In this document: piece by piece, positions 1 through 11,939 of the stretch
Layout of the letters: each line of letters opens with the position of its first letter
How positions within the stretch are numbered: position 1 is the first letter of the stretch
Assembly (NCBI RefSeq): GCF_026914185.1
Contig: NC_070561.1
Span: 7,316,001-7,380,000, forward strand
Reading direction: 5' to 3'
Origin: Puccinia triticina
Taxonomy: Eukaryota > Basidiomycota > Pucciniomycetes > Pucciniales > Pucciniaceae
Length of the DNA: 64,000 nucleotides
Position numbers and translations under genes: made by a program
The notes under the pieces: model-generated
What the model saw: the letters and a program-made list of their open reading frames with translations, nothing else
Databases searched by the model: none
Told to the model about the DNA's origin: nothing

Positions 1-393
1 GATCACAGGGCTGTCCCTTCTTATCATCAGGCCTTTGCCTCAAAATCTAGGTTCAGGGCTGTCCCTCAGGTTTCCCATTAAGAACCTTGACTGTCCAGAG
101 AGAAGTCTAAAAAACTGTGGCTGGATTAAGACTTATCTAATCCAGATACCCTCCTGAGAGGAAGCTGTAGCACTTCTTGCACAGATTAGCAGCACTCTTC
201 TGAAGAGTAGCATTGCCAGTGGACGTGCATTCCCACTAGGATAACCTAGTACTTCTCTTCCTTCTTATCCTGCTTGGTTTCTCTCTCTCTTTCTCTTTTT
301 CTATTATAGTTGTAATTTCTTTATCCCAAGAAATCCGACTATTGCCCCCCCATTTCTTGTGTCCTGCTGTCACTATAGAGACTCAGGCTCACA
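1..393 (+). repeat. 5' LTR, 3' portion only
   Basis: This equals bases 8551-8943 of the right-hand LTR with a single substitution. It ends in CA at 392-393. The two bases AT that follow are also present after the other LTR, so the LTR end could be 393 or 395. Only the last 40 percent or so of this LTR is inside the window. Confidence 0.9.
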
Positions 394-395
394 AT

Positions 396-412
396 TGGGG
401 GCCTCATCGGGA
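396..412 (+). promoter_or_regulatory. tRNA primer-binding site of the gypsy element
   Basis: TGGGGGCCTCATCGGGA begins two or three bases after the LTR. It starts with TGG as expected for pairing with a tRNA CCA end, and the TGGGGGC opening resembles proline-type primer sites of retroviruses. The tRNA species is not proven. Confidence 0.6.
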
Positions 413-1158
413 AATATACTCACCTTTTCATAATTCTAGACTGCTATAAAGCCAAAAGACTGATCCTCCTGACTAAATCAAACAAAAAAAAACTCTAAAA
501 ATTCGAAAAATCACCTTAAAAAATTTTTCTACATATCTTACTAACGCTGAAATTCTTCTAAAATCATCCAAAATTGCTTTTACATTGATAAATTTCCTAA
601 CTGAACCCTTGAAAATTTTTTTTTACGTCCTGTGTACTCGTGAAAGTGCAGAACTGCGACTCCTCCGCGCCGCTATTTATCCCTTCGTCGGACTTATCCT
701 CCCCAGAACCCTCTATATCTTCGGATCAAGAAGAGATAGAGAAAAACGGAGTACGCTCAAAAGATTCTCCTGCTTCTTAACTATAATTGCCGCAATTGAC
801 CGTAAAAAAATTCGTAACGGCGCAGACTAGCGCAGAAGACGAAAATTGCGACGACAACCGCGTAACTGATCCGAAAGAAGGAAACTGGATCAATAGTTCC
901 TCTTGGACCCCTATTGCTACTACTAAATACCCAAAAGTCCGTCGCCGCAAGGTCACCGCCGCTGTTAATATCTCTGATTGGACCTCAAAATCCGCCGCGA
1001 AACCCAGCGCAAAGGAAACTAAGAAAAAAACCTCTACTACGACGCGTAAAAGTAAAAGGTTATCTTCTAAACCTAAGTCCCAAGGTATTTTAACCTTGAA
1101 TTAATTCTTAAAAACTTTCTCTTTCCGCTTAAATTAACCTCTCTTACTCCTTATCACG
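413..1158 (+). other. gypsy untranslated leader with short broken open frames
   Basis: This is a 0.75 kb leader between primer site and first ATG. The frame used by gag-pol is open from about 613 to a TAA at 778, and again from 787 to 1104. It reads as Ser/Glu-rich and then Lys-rich disordered sequence without ATG starts. It may be a remnant of a longer 5' coding region or simply leader RNA; no domain is recognised. Confidence 0.4.
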
Positions 1159-4100
1159 ATGCCTCCTCACCTTAGAAATGGCCGAGACCTCTCCGAAGAG
1201 CTCCGCCACCGGTACCGCCTTAGCCCAGCCGCCAAAGAACGGCTTCGAAGGGCTAGAAGCAGCCTTGCCACCTCTACAGGAGGATTTCCTCAAGCTCCCG
1301 GAAGAGGAGCCGCTCCCCCCAGATACCGGGATCCCTCCGGCTCTATACCAGCCGAGAGAAACGTCCATAGCTCTAGCGTCGAGCAGATCCACGCCGGTTC
1401 CACGGCCTGTCGACAGGGAACAAATAGATTTGACGGTGAACCCTCCTCAGACGAGTCAGCCGCCCTCCCAGCCTATCAACCCAGAGGGCATGAGACCCAC
1501 GGCGCTGTCCAATCTAGCCCTCCTTCCGTACACTCAGAGCCCTCGACGGGAAGCGTCCTCAGGACCCATGGACCTTATCCCGGAAGAGGAGGAGTTATCC
1601 AGCCTCATCAGTATGTTCAACGAACAATTCGACCTTTTTGTCCGCGCCAGGGAAGCGCAGAACATATTAACTATGAGGTGTCTCCTCTCCCAAGCCTCAA
1701 TGACCCAAGAAATGATCATAGATCTGGTTGGGAGGAACGACGGGATACGCCTGTGTCAGGATTGGATCCCCAGAGAGGAACTCAACAATCTAGAAATATC
1801 TCTGACGCGCCAGAACAACGGCAACGGGCCGCCGAACTCGACCGCGCTACAAATCCGAGCTCCTTCGCAGCTAGCAATGATACCGCACGCCAGCCAACAG
1901 CCTTTACTAGTCACGCCGACTCCAGAGCCTATGGGTTTTCAGCACCGAGCCTTGGCGCAGGAGTTCCAGGCTCCTATCCTTCCCAATCTTCCAGAATCCC
2001 GTCCACAGACGCAGCCTCAAATGCGCCCAGAGAATCAGAACTACCAAGGAACTCCCTTGCCGCCGCCACAACCGCCGCAGACGCTCCAAGCGAGGCAGCC
2101 ACCAGCTTCTATACCGCGAGAGGTGGTTCAATTATTCCGCCCCAGCCCGCATCTGCAAACTGGCGGCTACAATCCACCCCATTATCCGCAAATGCCGCAA
2201 GAATTCGCAGGCCACAACCCCCCTCCTCCTCAAAACAACTGGAGAGGATCAGGGAGGAACTGGAGACGCCCTCAGGACGACACTCAGAGAGTTCTAGAAA
2301 TAGGAGAATACTTGATGAGAGCCACACGAGGAGTGAGGAGAGGCTATGGACGAGGGAGAGCCAGAGGGAGAGGCCCTTATTAGATGAATCTTTACCTAAA
2401 AGTTCCTTAAGTAGTGATTCACCACTAGGCCTCAGTTTAGATATTGATAATCTCTCTGATCCTTCAAATAGAGAATTTTTTCTCAATAATCTTAACTCTG
2501 AAATGTCTAGAAATGGCCCCTTGTTTCTAGAAGAAAAATTACAAGTATTGTTCTCCAAATTTCTCTCTGAATTATCTGGTACTGTTGAAACCATTCCTGG
2601 TACTCTTCTTGAATCTTGTGTCAGCAATTTTAAAGATGTCCTGAATCATTCCATTCTTGATCTATTTAAAAATGAATTCATTCCCCTTTTGCTTGATCAA
2701 ATCCTGAACAACATAGGAGAAAGTGCCAGAGAGAAATCCACAGTGAATAACAATGTGTTAGAACAACTGAAGAAACACATAGATGATAAGTTTGAGACAG
2801 TTCAAGATTTGATTCTGGTAAATGAATCACAATGTCATTCTAACATGGATACAATTGGCCAAAATCTGAAAGATTTTGAAGAGAAAGTGAGCAACAATCT
2901 TACTTCCATTGATAATCAGATCAATGACCTTCATGCCAATGAGCACAACAGGTTTGAACAATCTAAGAGAAGATTCAGTGACATATCTTCTGTAGTAAAC
3001 ACCGTGAGCTCAAAGCTGGATTCCGTGTTAATACCAGATGACAGAGACCAACCCCCTCATCTCTTGTACAATAATCCCTTCCAGAATGTCCACCATGAGC
3101 AACAACAGGAACACAGACCAACTCCTCCTGTTCCTACTCCTGAACCACAGAGACCACCAAGAGATCACTTTCCTAAGCCTGCTAGCAATACTCCTGATAC
3201 TAAGACCCAAGAGGAATTCCCCTACATTGATCATGGAGCTATAGACTTTGAAATGAGGAAAGAACTGTGGAAAGGTATCCCCAAAAATGGAGACTGGGAG
3301 AAATTCTCTGGAGAATTGCCTTACAATCATGAACTTTGGATTAAAAATACTGATATCCTGGTTAGAGACTACTTGATGCTGGATAACATGATAATCAGTA
3401 GATTAACAATCTTGTTAACTGACACTGCAAGGAATTGGTACCTAGGCATCAGAGATGAGTATGGAAACAAATCTTGGGCTTGGTGGAAGAATGCCATCAG
3501 AAATAAGTTTGGCACTGAGAACTGGAAATGGAAAATGCAACAAGAGTTTGAGAATGATCACTTTGCCTATGACGGGAGGAAAATCCATAAATGGTTTGGT
3601 AATCAGAGAGAAAGACTGAAAGCTTATCAACCTGAACTCAGTCAGTACCTTATTTGTGAGAAGATCTTAAAGCAGTGCCCTCCAAACCTTGAGCATGCTA
3701 TTAAAAGCAGATACAAAAGAGATGCCACTGAAATGAGTTTTGAGGATATGGTTATAATTGCTGAAGAGGTCATAGACAGAGTCATGAAAAAGAACAAGCC
3801 TGTGACAAATAATTATAACACTCCAAACAGATCCCAATGGAGAAGCAATCCTGCCCCTGAGAAAACTGATAAGCCAACTGACTCCTCTGCCAAAAAGAAT
3901 CCTGTCTCTGCCCCTGAGAAAGACAAACTTATATGCCATTTCTGTAAACAAACTGGTCACTTCTCCAGGGAATGCCCTAAGAAGAAGAACAGAATCAATA
4001 ATGTAGGAATGGATGATGATGATGATCCCAAGAGTGACAATGGAGAAGACCAAGGTGAACCACACAAGTCTGAATCAGAACTAGATGAAGAAGAAGAGAA

Positions 4101-6801
4101 TCATAGAACCAATCACATGATTCTTGCCATGGACAATGGAAATGGTGCCAATTATGATCCCTTAGTTGATTTTGACTTTGGAACACATGCTGTAGAGTGT
4201 GAGATAAACCAAGACTTCTCCATTGCTGAAATTCAAGCTGAAACTCATCAACCTCAGACCTGGGACAAATCCTGCCAGTCTTCCCACATAGAAGATGCTA
4301 GACTAATGAAATGCAAGCCTGATAGAGGAAAAGCTCATCTTACTGGAAAAGCAAATCTTACTACTGTCCTCATTGAATCCAGAGAACAATCATGTCTTCT
4401 TGATAGTGGAGCTTCTTGCTCAATCATCAGCAACAAATTGCTAGATTCTATATTACCAGAATGGGAAAACAAGCTCATGCCAATTAACCATGCTAAATTC
4501 CACAGCTGTAGTGACCAATTACAGCCAATGGGCATAATAGAAATGGCTTTGATTTTTCCTCACACTAAAGGTTCTATTAGAATTCTAACAGAATTTGTAG
4601 TCATGAAAAATGCAAGAATTAACTATCTTATCCTTGGAAATGATTACATGTCTCTTTATGGCTTTGACATCACAAACAGCAAAGAGAGATTCTTTACCAT
4701 TGGAAATGAGAACAAGAGGAAGAAATTCAGCTTTAAGTCTCATCATCTGGAGAAAATGAGCCCTTCTAATGAAATTTCTGCTGTAAAGAAGTCCCATCCT
4801 CAACTGCAGAAATTTATTACAGAAGAACTCTGTGAAGCCAAATTCAGTGATAAGTTGACTATTGAGCAAAAGGAGAAACTGTTTGAGGTCCTCTACAATA
4901 ACAACCTTGCCTTCTCCAACACCAATCAGCCCCTTGGTGCCATTAAGGGTCATGAAGTTCATATCAAGTTGACAACTGAGAGACCTTACCCTCCTCTCCT
5001 CAGAAGACCTCCTTATCCTGCCAGCCCCAAAAGCAGAGAAGCTCTTGAGCAACACATTGAAGAGCTAGTAAAACTGAATGTTCTAAGGAAAGTTGGTCAT
5101 AATGAAGTAGTTGAGATCACTACTCCTGTGATCATTGCCTGGCACAATGGAAAGTCCAGAATGGTAGGAGACTTCAGAGCTTTGAATTCCTACACTGCTT
5201 CAGACAGGTATCCCATTCCTAAGATCAGTGAGACTCTGAACAATCTGGCTAAAGCTAAGTACCTGACTAGCATGGATGTACTCAAAGGTTTTCACCAGAA
5301 TGTCATTGCAGAAGATTCCAGACATCTACTCAGGATTATTATGCACAAAGGAATCTATGAGTACCTGAGAATGCCCTTTGGGATCAAGAATGCCCCCTCT
5401 CATTTCCAGAGAATGATGGACATTGAATTCAGAAAGGAAATTGATGAGAAGTGGGCCATTATCTACATTGATGATATCATCATTATGTCCAACACTTGGG
5501 AGGAACACCTCAATAGGATAGACAGGATCCTGAAAGTTGTTATTAACATGAACATGAAAATCTCCTTGAAGAAGTGTAACTTTGGATTCGATCAGATCAA
5601 AGCTCTAGGTCATCTTGTGTCTGGTATTGCCATAGGAATAGACCAGAATAAAGTAGCTGCTGTTCTCCAAAAGCCTGTGCCTAGTAATAGGAAAGAAATG
5701 CAATCATTTCTTGGTTTTGCTGGCTACTACCGACAACACATTGAGAAGTTTGCAGAGATAGCAAAACCTCTGACTGAACTGACAAGGATTGATGTCATAT
5801 ATGAGATGACTCATCATAGAATAGTAGCCTACAACTTGTTAAAAGAGAAACTGACCACAGCTCCATTGCTACTGTTTCCTGACTGGGCCCATCCCTTCAC
5901 ACTATATGTAGATGCTAGCATGACTGGTCTAGGTGCTGCTTTACATCAAGTCCAAGTCATTGATGGAGTGAGAAAAGAAGGACCCATTGTTTTCATATCC
6001 AGACAACTGAAGGACAGTGAAACAAGATATGGTGCTAGTCAACTTGAATGCTTATGTCTGGTCTGGGCCCTGGAAAAACTCCATTACTACTTAGATGGCA
6101 GTGTCTTTCATGTTGTAACAGACTGCACAGCTTTGAGATCACTGCTGAACATGAAGACTCCCAATAGACATATGCTCAGGTGGCAGATTGCTATTCAGGA
6201 ATACAGAGGCAATATGACCATAATCCACAGAGATGGGAATATTCACAAGAATGCTGATGGACTGAGCAGATGGGCTTTGCCAAATGATCCTAGTAACCCT
6301 GCTTATGACCCAGAAGACAAGGATGATGATAGATTCCCCATCATGGGCATACATGTTTCCACTTTCAAGAATGAGTTCTTTGACTCAGTGAGAGAAGGCT
6401 ACAAGCAAGACAAGAACACTACCATATTATCTGAACTTTTGTTGAAAGATGCTAAAGATGCCCAGCTGAAAAATTCCTTACAAGATCCTTGGAGAAAGCT
6501 ATATGATGAAGGAAGGTTCTCTATATTTGATGGCCTCATCTACTTCAGAGAGAAACACAACTCTGTCCTAGTCCTAGCTGACAAAGAAAGTATCAACACC
6601 ATCTTGCATGAATGCCATGACAGTGTCTACTCAGGTCATTTTTCTGAAGACAGGACTTTAGAAAAAGTAGCTGATACTGCTTGGTGGGCTAACTGGAAAC
6701 AAGACACTGGTGAATACTGCTCTTCCTGTGATAGATGCCAGAAAGCAAATAAAGCCACAGGCAAAAGATTTGGACTGCTCATGAAAATTGAAGAACCTTG
6801 A
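1159..6801 (+). CDS. Gag-Pol polyprotein of the gypsy element, up to an in-frame TGA
   Basis: There are 1880 codons from the ATG at 1159. Residues 1-420 are Ser/Pro/Arg-rich and overlap the other-frame ORF at 1178-2383. A capsid-like Gag region follows at about 690-880. Then come a CCHC knuckle at about 926 (CX2CX4HX4C), the protease DSGAS motif at 1082, reverse transcriptase with YIDD at 1436, RNase H starting with DAS near 1585, and the integrase HHCC zinc domain at about 1817-1860. A TGA at 6799-6801 stops the frame just before the integrase core, which continues in the same frame. In relatives an arginine often sits about here, so CGA to TGA is likely. Read-through cannot be excluded, but a simple nonsense mutation is more economical. 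Confidence 0.88.
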   Translation: MPPHLRNGRDLSEELRHRYRLSPAAKERLRRARSSLATSTGGFPQAPGRGAAPPRYRDPSGSIPAERNVHSSSVEQIHAGSTACRQGTNRFDGEPSSDESAALPAYQPRGHETHGAVQSSPPSVHSEPSTGSVLRTHGPYPGRGGVIQPHQYVQRTIRPFCPRQGSAEHINYEVSPLPSLNDPRNDHRSGWEERRDTPVSGLDPQRGTQQSRNISDAPEQRQRAAELDRATNPSSFAASNDTARQPTAFTSHADSRAYGFSAPSLGAGVPGSYPSQSSRIPSTDAASNAPRESELPRNSLAAATTAADAPSEAATSFYTARGGSIIPPQPASANWRLQSTPLSANAARIRRPQPPSSSKQLERIREELETPSGRHSESSRNRRILDESHTRSEERLWTRESQRERPLLDESLPKSSLSSDSPLGLSLDIDNLSDPSNREFFLNNLNSEMSRNGPLFLEEKLQVLFSKFLSELSGTVETIPGTLLESCVSNFKDVLNHSILDLFKNEFIPLLLDQILNNIGESAREKSTVNNNVLEQLKKHIDDKFETVQDLILVNESQCHSNMDTIGQNLKDFEEKVSNNLTSIDNQINDLHANEHNRFEQSKRRFSDISSVVNTVSSKLDSVLIPDDRDQPPHLLYNNPFQNVHHEQQQEHRPTPPVPTPEPQRPPRDHFPKPASNTPDTKTQEEFPYIDHGAIDFEMRKELWKGIPKNGDWEKFSGELPYNHELWIKNTDILVRDYLMLDNMIISRLTILLTDTARNWYLGIRDEYGNKSWAWWKNAIRNKFGTENWKWKMQQEFENDHFAYDGRKIHKWFGNQRERLKAYQPELSQYLICEKILKQCPPNLEHAIKSRYKRDATEMSFEDMVIIAEEVIDRVMKKNKPVTNNYNTPNRSQWRSNPAPEKTDKPTDSSAKKNPVSAPEKDKLICHFCKQTGHFSRECPKKKNRINNVGMDDDDDPKSDNGEDQGEPHKSESELDEEEENHRTNHMILAMDNGNGANYDPLVDFDFGTHAVECEINQDFSIAEIQAETHQPQTWDKSCQSSHIEDARLMKCKPDRGKAHLTGKANLTTVLIESREQSCLLDSGASCSIISNKLLDSILPEWENKLMPINHAKFHSCSDQLQPMGIIEMALIFPHTKGSIRILTEFVVMKNARINYLILGNDYMSLYGFDITNSKERFFTIGNENKRKKFSFKSHHLEKMSPSNEISAVKKSHPQLQKFITEELCEAKFSDKLTIEQKEKLFEVLYNNNLAFSNTNQPLGAIKGHEVHIKLTTERPYPPLLRRPPYPASPKSREALEQHIEELVKLNVLRKVGHNEVVEITTPVIIAWHNGKSRMVGDFRALNSYTASDRYPIPKISETLNNLAKAKYLTSMDVLKGFHQNVIAEDSRHLLRIIMHKGIYEYLRMPFGIKNAPSHFQRMMDIEFRKEIDEKWAIIYIDDIIIMSNTWEEHLNRIDRILKVVINMNMKISLKKCNFGFDQIKALGHLVSGIAIGIDQNKVAAVLQKPVPSNRKEMQSFLGFAGYYRQHIEKFAEIAKPLTELTRIDVIYEMTHHRIVAYNLLKEKLTTAPLLLFPDWAHPFTLYVDASMTGLGAALHQVQVIDGVRKEGPIVFISRQLKDSETRYGASQLECLCLVWALEKLHYYLDGSVFHVVTDCTALRSLLNMKTPNRHMLRWQIAIQEYRGNMTIIHRDGNIHKNADGLSRWALPNDPSNPAYDPEDKDDDRFPIMGIHVSTFKNEFFDSVREGYKQDKNTTILSELLLKDAKDAQLKNSLQDPWRKLYDEGRFSIFDGLIYFREKHNSVLVLADKESINTILHECHDSVYSGHFSEDRTLEKVADTAWWANWKQDTGEYCSSCDRCQKANKATGKRFGLLMKIEEP
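1178..2383 (+). CDS. overlapping 401-codon ORF, proline/glutamine-rich with an RG-rich tail
   Basis: It lies entirely inside the 5' part of the gag-pol frame but one frame over, starting 19 bases after the gag-pol ATG. Its ATG has A at -3 and G at +4, a better initiation context, so both could be made from one RNA by leaky scanning. The predicted protein has an acidic Pro-rich N-terminus (residues 1-150), a short alpha-helical-looking segment near 150-210, a Pro/Gln-rich stretch, and a basic tail of RG repeats typical of RNA-binding tails. GC-rich third codon positions favour this frame as the older one, and base composition changes to AT-rich right after its stop. The function is unknown; an RNA-binding accessory to Gag is an inference. 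Confidence 0.55.
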   Translation: MAETSPKSSATGTALAQPPKNGFEGLEAALPPLQEDFLKLPEEEPLPPDTGIPPALYQPRETSIALASSRSTPVPRPVDREQIDLTVNPPQTSQPPSQPINPEGMRPTALSNLALLPYTQSPRREASSGPMDLIPEEEELSSLISMFNEQFDLFVRAREAQNILTMRCLLSQASMTQEMIIDLVGRNDGIRLCQDWIPREELNNLEISLTRQNNGNGPPNSTALQIRAPSQLAMIPHASQQPLLVTPTPEPMGFQHRALAQEFQAPILPNLPESRPQTQPQMRPENQNYQGTPLPPPQPPQTLQARQPPASIPREVVQLFRPSPHLQTGGYNPPHYPQMPQEFAGHNPPPPQNNWRGSGRNWRRPQDDTQRVLEIGEYLMRATRGVRRGYGRGRARGRGPY

Positions 6802-6822
6802 AAACCATGGGATGTTATTAAC

Positions 6823-7938
6823 ATGGATTGGGTAACTTCTTTGTCCCCTGGAGGAGCAGCTAGTTTCAATGCTTGTCTGGTAATAGTGGACAGATACTCT
6901 AAGACCCCTATATTTGTACCCTGCTTCAAGGATGACTCTGCTATGGACACTGCCATACTGTTTTGGAACAGAGTAATGCCTAGGACTGGCATCCCCAGAA
7001 TCATCATCTCTGATAGAGACCCTAAGTTCACATCTGAATTCTGGACTGGTTTACATAGTATGCTGGGAACAAAACTCTCCTTCTCCACTGCTTACCACCC
7101 TCAGACTGATGGATTAGCTGAGAGGATGATTCAAACACTTGAAGATATGATCAGGAGGTTTTGTGCATATGGTCTAGAATTCAAAGACAATGATGGTTAC
7201 ACTCATGATTGGGTTTCACTTCTACCAATCCTTGAGTTAGCTTACTGCACCAGCATACATTCAACCACTGGAAAACCTCCTGCCATCCTGGAAAAAGGCT
7301 GGATCCCAAACCTTCCCAGAAATTTCTTGAAGCAAGACTCTGTAGACATTCATCCTACTGCTCTTGCTTATGGAAAGATCTTTGAGAAAGCCAGAAAACA
7401 TGCTGAGCAATGCATAACAGAAGCTACATCCTACAACAAAGAAAGATGGGACAAGAGTCACAAAGAACCATCTTTTAAAGTTGGTGATAAAGTCCTAATA
7501 TCCACAGCAAACTTCAACAACCTGTCTGGCCCTAAGAAGATGAGAGACTCCTTCACTGGACCATTCCTTGTGAAAGCTTTACATGGGAAGAATGCTGTAG
7601 AAGTGATACTGACTGAAGAGTTTAGCAGGAAACATCCCACATTTCCTGTCAGCTTGGTGAAACCATACAAGGACCCCAATCCAGACAAGTTCCCTTTGAG
7701 ACAAAAAGTCAAAGTTGTCATTCCCCCTATGGATAAAACCCCTCAGAGTAAAGTCATACAAAAGATTCTCAGAGACAAGAGATTGAGAGTGGAAAACAGA
7801 GATGTTATGATGTACTTAGCTAGATACAAAGGTATGAGTGCTGATCATGATGAATGGCTCCTTGAGAAAGACATCCCAGACTCTGCTATCCTTCTCAGGA
7901 AATTCAGAAGTGACAAGAGGTCTAACCCTGTGGTTTAA
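6823..7938 (+). pseudogene. integrase core and chromodomain, in frame after the stop
   Basis: This is the same reading frame as the upstream polyprotein, separated by one TGA. The catalytic triad is visible: Asp near residue 2, Asp in a SDRDPKF motif near 64, and Glu near 100 after [11 protein letters not shown] chromodomain-like segment with conserved hydrophobic and Trp residues closes the protein at about 310-365, which places the element among chromoviruses. Such domains steer integration to marked chromatin in known relatives. The internal ATG at 6823 is probably not a natural start. The element would need suppression of the TGA or help in trans to integrate. Confidence 0.8.
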
Positions 7939-7961
7939 TTTCTTACAGAAATCCAACCCTT

Positions 7962-7975
7962 TTGGTGGTAGGGAA
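7962..7975 (+). promoter_or_regulatory. polypurine tract of the gypsy element
   Basis: A purine-rich run (TTGGTGGTAGGGAA) immediately precedes TGTCAGCC, the likely first bases of the right LTR. It would prime plus-strand DNA synthesis. Confidence 0.55.
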
Positions 7976-8943
7976 TGTCAGCCTTAGAGTCATCACAGCT
8001 GACCTAAAAGCTGCCTGTTCTACCTTTGTTACATATAAATTACTTTATATCTTTTTCATCTTAAGAGATATCCCTGTTTTGACTTCATATTCTGTTTCCT
8101 CATGCAATTTTAACCCTAGTTACAACTTACCAATTCATTGTAACTATACTCCTTCCCTGAGTTACTGAGTTGTAGCGCCCTTGCGCAGTTGTGACGTGTC
8201 AGCGCTACTAGGCGCGCCAAACCACATGTACATATGTAAATTACATAAGCAAACTGTGAAAATTTTCGTAGTCAGGATCCCCCTTGCCTGAGGCGGATCC
8301 ACAGACTTCAGCACACCAGAACCACCACCCAGATAACTCCAGGATCACCACCAAAGAGCCTACTATACTCCCAGTATACCTACCGTCACAGGCGCCTAGG
8401 ATATTGACAGTAAGTAACCTCTTTCACTGAACCTTGTTTATCTCAGAGGTACAACTCTGTGTCTTGCTGGATCTGCCTTTTCTTCTTGCTTTGCTTTCTC
8501 CTTGATCACAGGGCTGTCCCTCCATATCTATAGGCCTTTGCCTCCATCTTGATCACAGGGCTGTCCCTTCTTATCATCAGGCCTTTGCCTCAAAATCTAG
8601 GTTCAGGGCTGTCCCTCAGGTTTCCCATTAAGAACCTTGACTGTCCAGAGAGAAGTCTAAAAAACTGTGGCTGGATTAAGACTTATCTAATCCAGATACC
8701 CTCCTGAGAGGAAGCTGTAGCACTTCTTGCACAGATTAGCAGCACTCTTCTGAAGAGTAGCATTGCCAGTGGACGTGCATTCCCACTAGGATAACCTAGT
8801 ACTTCTCTTCCTTCTTATCCTGCTTGGTTTCTCTCTCTCTTTCTCTTTTTCTATTATAGTTGTAATTTCTTTATCCCAAGAAATCCAACTATTGCCCCCC
8901 CATTTCTTGTGTCCTGCTGTCACTATAGAGACTCAGGCTCACA
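7976..8943 (+). repeat. 3' LTR of the gypsy element
   Basis: It runs from TGTCAGCC after the polypurine tract to CTCACA, about 968 bp. The start is inferred from the tract, because the matching part of the left LTR is outside the window. A start at 8171 (TGTAGCG) is a weaker alternative because no purine run precedes it. The last 393 bases are shared with 1-393. Confidence 0.75.
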
Positions 8944-9235
8944 ATCACCTGCTACTGTGCATTTTCCCAAAATTATAAAATTTTGTTCATAAACGCTTTA
9001 AATTTGCCTCCAAAGTTTAGTAAAATTCAATTGCAAACCCCCCTATTAGGGAGTTGAAACATCAGGGATTTCCTGTTTCATTGACTACAAGATATGTGAT
9101 CAGTAATACATAAATAGGTGTGGGTACAAACTTGTGGGAGAAAAAGTAAGTAGTTAGGGTGTTCAAAGTTGTCTTGCATAAAATCATAAAATTCTAAGCT
9201 GAAAAAAATATGTTGCACCCAAGCACTCAAATTGG

Positions 9236-9312
9236 AGCAATGGAGGACTTCCCTTTGATTTACACGGCCGTGTAAAGTCAGATCTGGCACTTGTAAAGCC
9301 AGATCTGACTCA
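9236..9312 (+). repeat. dispersed 70-bp repeat, copy 1
   Basis: It is about 80 percent identical by eye to the reverse complement of 31289-31366. It is centred on a palindrome ACACGGCCGTGT and a repeated CAGATCTGG word. It sits just upstream of the Harbinger transposase and may be part of that transposon's terminal region. The remainder of 8944-9354 shows no gene. Confidence 0.5.
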
Positions 9313-9354
9313 CCTTGTAATATTTAGCTTTAGAAGCTTTTCCGCAGGCTTGAG

Positions 9355-10730
9355 ATGCCAGAATACCTGCCAGATTTACACCCCCAGGTATTCCGGCAAC
9401 TCGGCCTCATCCGCAACACCCATCAAATCAACTACTACCTCGACATCAGGACCACCTCATCCATCATGGAATTGGAATTCCAATTCAAGCACGCTCGCAG
9501 GCACCAGCAAGATGATGACGACGCAGCTCTGGCAATAATCTTATCATTGGGCCTCTCAGGGAAACGATTCAGCATCCGGACACTGCAAACCTACCTTACA
9601 AGAGCTGACCTTTCTGGTCACCCTTGATTCAACAGCGCGTGGGCCCACATGCGAGCTGTAGGGAACAATCGCGCGTACATGACGACAATGGGTGTTGATC
9701 TTCAAACATTTGAATCACTGCTGGTCCCCTTTTCTGAGGCTTGGTCTTTCTCAACAATCACAAGATCAGATGTCAATGCAAACAGATTTCCTAGACCTGA
9801 CAGGCGTTCCCTTGATGCCGCCGGTGGTCTGGGTCTGCTTCTACATTGGATCACCTCAACAATGCTGTGCTACAACCTTCAGAAGATCTTTTCAATGTTG
9901 CCCGCTGTTTGCACTCACGACCTACAGCACGCATGCCACTGCCTACTTTCAGTTCTCAGAGGCCTCCAAATAGCTTGAATTACTTGGCCTTCCAAGGTAG
10001 AAACGTGTTGCACATACAGTTCAATGATTGAAAAAAAAACATCCTCGCCTCAAGAACTGTTTTGGCTTCATTGATGGCTTGAATATCCTGGTGGATGTAG
10101 CTGATGATGAAGAGTAAGTTACACCCTTTGTGACATCTTATCTGCCTGTTACTAGACATCTGATCTGGTTCTTTCTTTGCTATCATAATAGCCTTCAGAA
10201 CGCATATTACAATGGCTGGACTTGCTTGCATTACTGCAGCAATATCCTAACCTTTGCACCGGACGGTACAATTATTCATGCAATCCTAAACGCTCCGGGC
10301 TTGTGGCACGACTCAAACATTGCTCAGAGACTGTACAAGAAGCTCATGGATGACACACCAGCTGGTTTCCGCATTATCAGTGATACCGCGTTCCCACGAC
10401 GCACCAACCGCCTCCAATACCGCATCTTGGCTCCGATGAAAAAGGGTGAACAACTACCAACTTCTACTAGTTCATTTGCTCAACTAAAGCTCCTCAATGA
10501 AGAAGTGGTCTCTGCGCGTCAAGCAGTAGAATGGGGAATGTGATCTGTTCAATCATCATTTGCTTGCTTGAAGCTACCTTTACCAGCATCTGAAGCTGGT
10601 GGTTTGTTTACACCAGGTCAAGTGCCAATCTGTTGGGATAAATCAAACTCGGACGGTCTACAACAGTGCCCCTAGCGAGTTAGAGCAAATTGGTCGCCGA
10701 TTTAACAATATGTTGTTTCCTGAGCAGTGA
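9355..10730 (+). pseudogene. PIF/Harbinger-type transposase (DDE_Tnp_4-like), decayed
   Basis: The frame from ATG 9355 carries the helical N-terminal region and then the DDE domain: first Asp in GFIDG (about 10070), second in SDTAFP (about 10379), and Glu in a VEWGM motif (about 10528). A GT-AG intron at 10114-10191 still splices in frame. Lesions are TGA at 9625, 9976 and 10541, a frameshift at the A9 run 10031-10039, and another near 10610-10640, after which a recognisable C-terminus runs to TGA 10728-10730. At least two of the TGAs stand where relatives usually have arginine, so CGA to TGA is likely. Harbinger elements normally also carry a SANT/Myb partner gene; none is seen next to this copy, but a SANT/Myb-type gene lies at 15992-25249. 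Confidence 0.85.
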
Positions 10731-10844
10731 CAAAGTGCTCACATTAGTCGTTATTACAATGGCTGGTTATGAGATGTTTTTCTAAGTGTTATTAAGTGTT
10801 ATACTATATAAAAAAGCGTTTTTGGAGCTCTTCAGCAGCGACTT

Positions 10845-11245
10845 GCTCACAGCAACAGTGGGCCGCTATGCTACGCCAAAGAATGAGCTAACAGCAAATT
10901 ACGCGGCCCTTTCCGCAGCATTGAACCACTTAAACTGGTGAGAATATTCTAGGAGCCTCCCTGATCAAAATGGTCCAGCAAGACTGTTGCATCAGGGAGT
11001 CAGGACATCCTGGTTACCAGATGCAGAGCCAAAATTCCATTTTGAGGACAGTTCAGCTAACATGTTCTGTTTTGCAGCATTCAACTGCTTTCCTTGCGTG
11101 AATGGAACTATAAGTCTCCAAGAGGGATCAGTCAATTAGGACTGCACAATTCAGGAATTTTGGAAAATCCTGATGCCAGCTGTGCCACTGTAATTTTCAG
11201 TTAGCTGATTTCTAGTGCAGTGTAGCGGCCCACCGTTGCTCACAG
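10845..11245. repeat. imperfect inverted repeat pair (foldback)
   Basis: About 65 bases near 10845-10910 match the reverse complement of about 11165-11245 at roughly 70 percent by eye, including the shared GTGGGCCGCTA core. The intervening 250 bases show no gene. It may be an old MITE. Apart from this, 10731-11540 shows nothing codable. Confidence 0.35.
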
Positions 11246-11546
11246 TAGCAAAGGTTATGATTGTTTCATTCAAAAGCGTACTATGAACAAACATATGATG
11301 AGATCTGTAAGCTCGGGTGGCAATGACTTCAACCCTTGAGTTCTCCGATGAACAGGACAACAAGATAAAACTGGACCACTCTGATTTGAATTGCAAAACA
11401 AATGATTGGTCCAATATGAAGAGCAAGATCCCTAGGAGCGAACCAAAAAACAATCAGATTTGAATGAAAACTGTCAGCAAAAACCTTGGATCAAATTTGA
11501 ACCAGTCAGTCTGATTGGAGAATGCAAGATGAGGGTACGCACCTCT

Positions 11547-11852
11547 CTAGTATTGATTGTTGACTCCATGAGAGGCAGATCGGGAAGAGCCATTGCCCGC
11601 AAGGTTGCTGGCGCGTCCAAATGGCTCCGCAGCTCCAGTAGCGCTGCCAGCTTGTCCAAAAGAGTCCGCTGATCCGCCGGTGAAGTCATGACAAGGGAAA
11701 TCGTGCCCACAATTTGCTCCAGTAGCGCTGTCAGCTTGTCCAAAAGAGTCCGCTGGTCCGCCGGTGAAGTCATGAGAAGGGAAATCGTGCCCATAATTTT
11801 CATTCAAAGATCCATTGCAAGTGAGGATCCCGGCTTTTCCAAAAGAGTTCAT
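11547..11852 (-). pseudogene. fragment encoding tandem ADSFGQ-type repeats
   Basis: The minus strand is open for 101 codons with two copies of a 28-residue unit, each containing HDFTGG and ADSFGQ. The DNA is a tandem repeat of 84 bp (11636-11719 and 11720-11803) with a third partial copy to about 11865. The same ADSFGQ word with a similar DNA context ends the broken SANT/Myb-type gene at 16007-16050, so this is probably a fragment of a related gene with an expanded tail. No start or function can be assigned. Confidence 0.4.
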
Positions 11853-11939
11853 AGCTCCACCAGCGCTGTGGAACTACTCAAAGGGGAGAATAGAGCTTGG
11901 AAGGGAAATGGATAGCAACACTAGTACTAATGTAAGCTA

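Larger units (their letters stand above)
1..8943 (+). mobile_element. Ty3/gypsy chromovirus-type LTR retrotransposon, 5' end cut by window edge
   Basis: The order is LTR, primer site, Gag, protease, reverse transcriptase, RNase H, integrase, chromodomain, polypurine tract, LTR. The visible 393 bases of the left LTR match 8551-8943 at all but one position (337 G versus 8887 A), so the insertion is young. The target-site duplication cannot be tested because the left edge lies outside the window. The only clear lesion is one in-frame TGA at 6799-6801. Confidence 0.93.

Noticed and set aside
2109..2627. 172-codon minus-strand frame across the gag region
   Set aside because: It is antisense to two overlapping plus-strand frames, with serine/leucine-rich composition as expected for a shadow and no start context.
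8171..8943. Start of the gypsy right LTR at TGTAGCG (8171)
   Set aside because: No purine tract precedes it. TGTCAGCC at 7976 directly follows one and gives a normal LTR.
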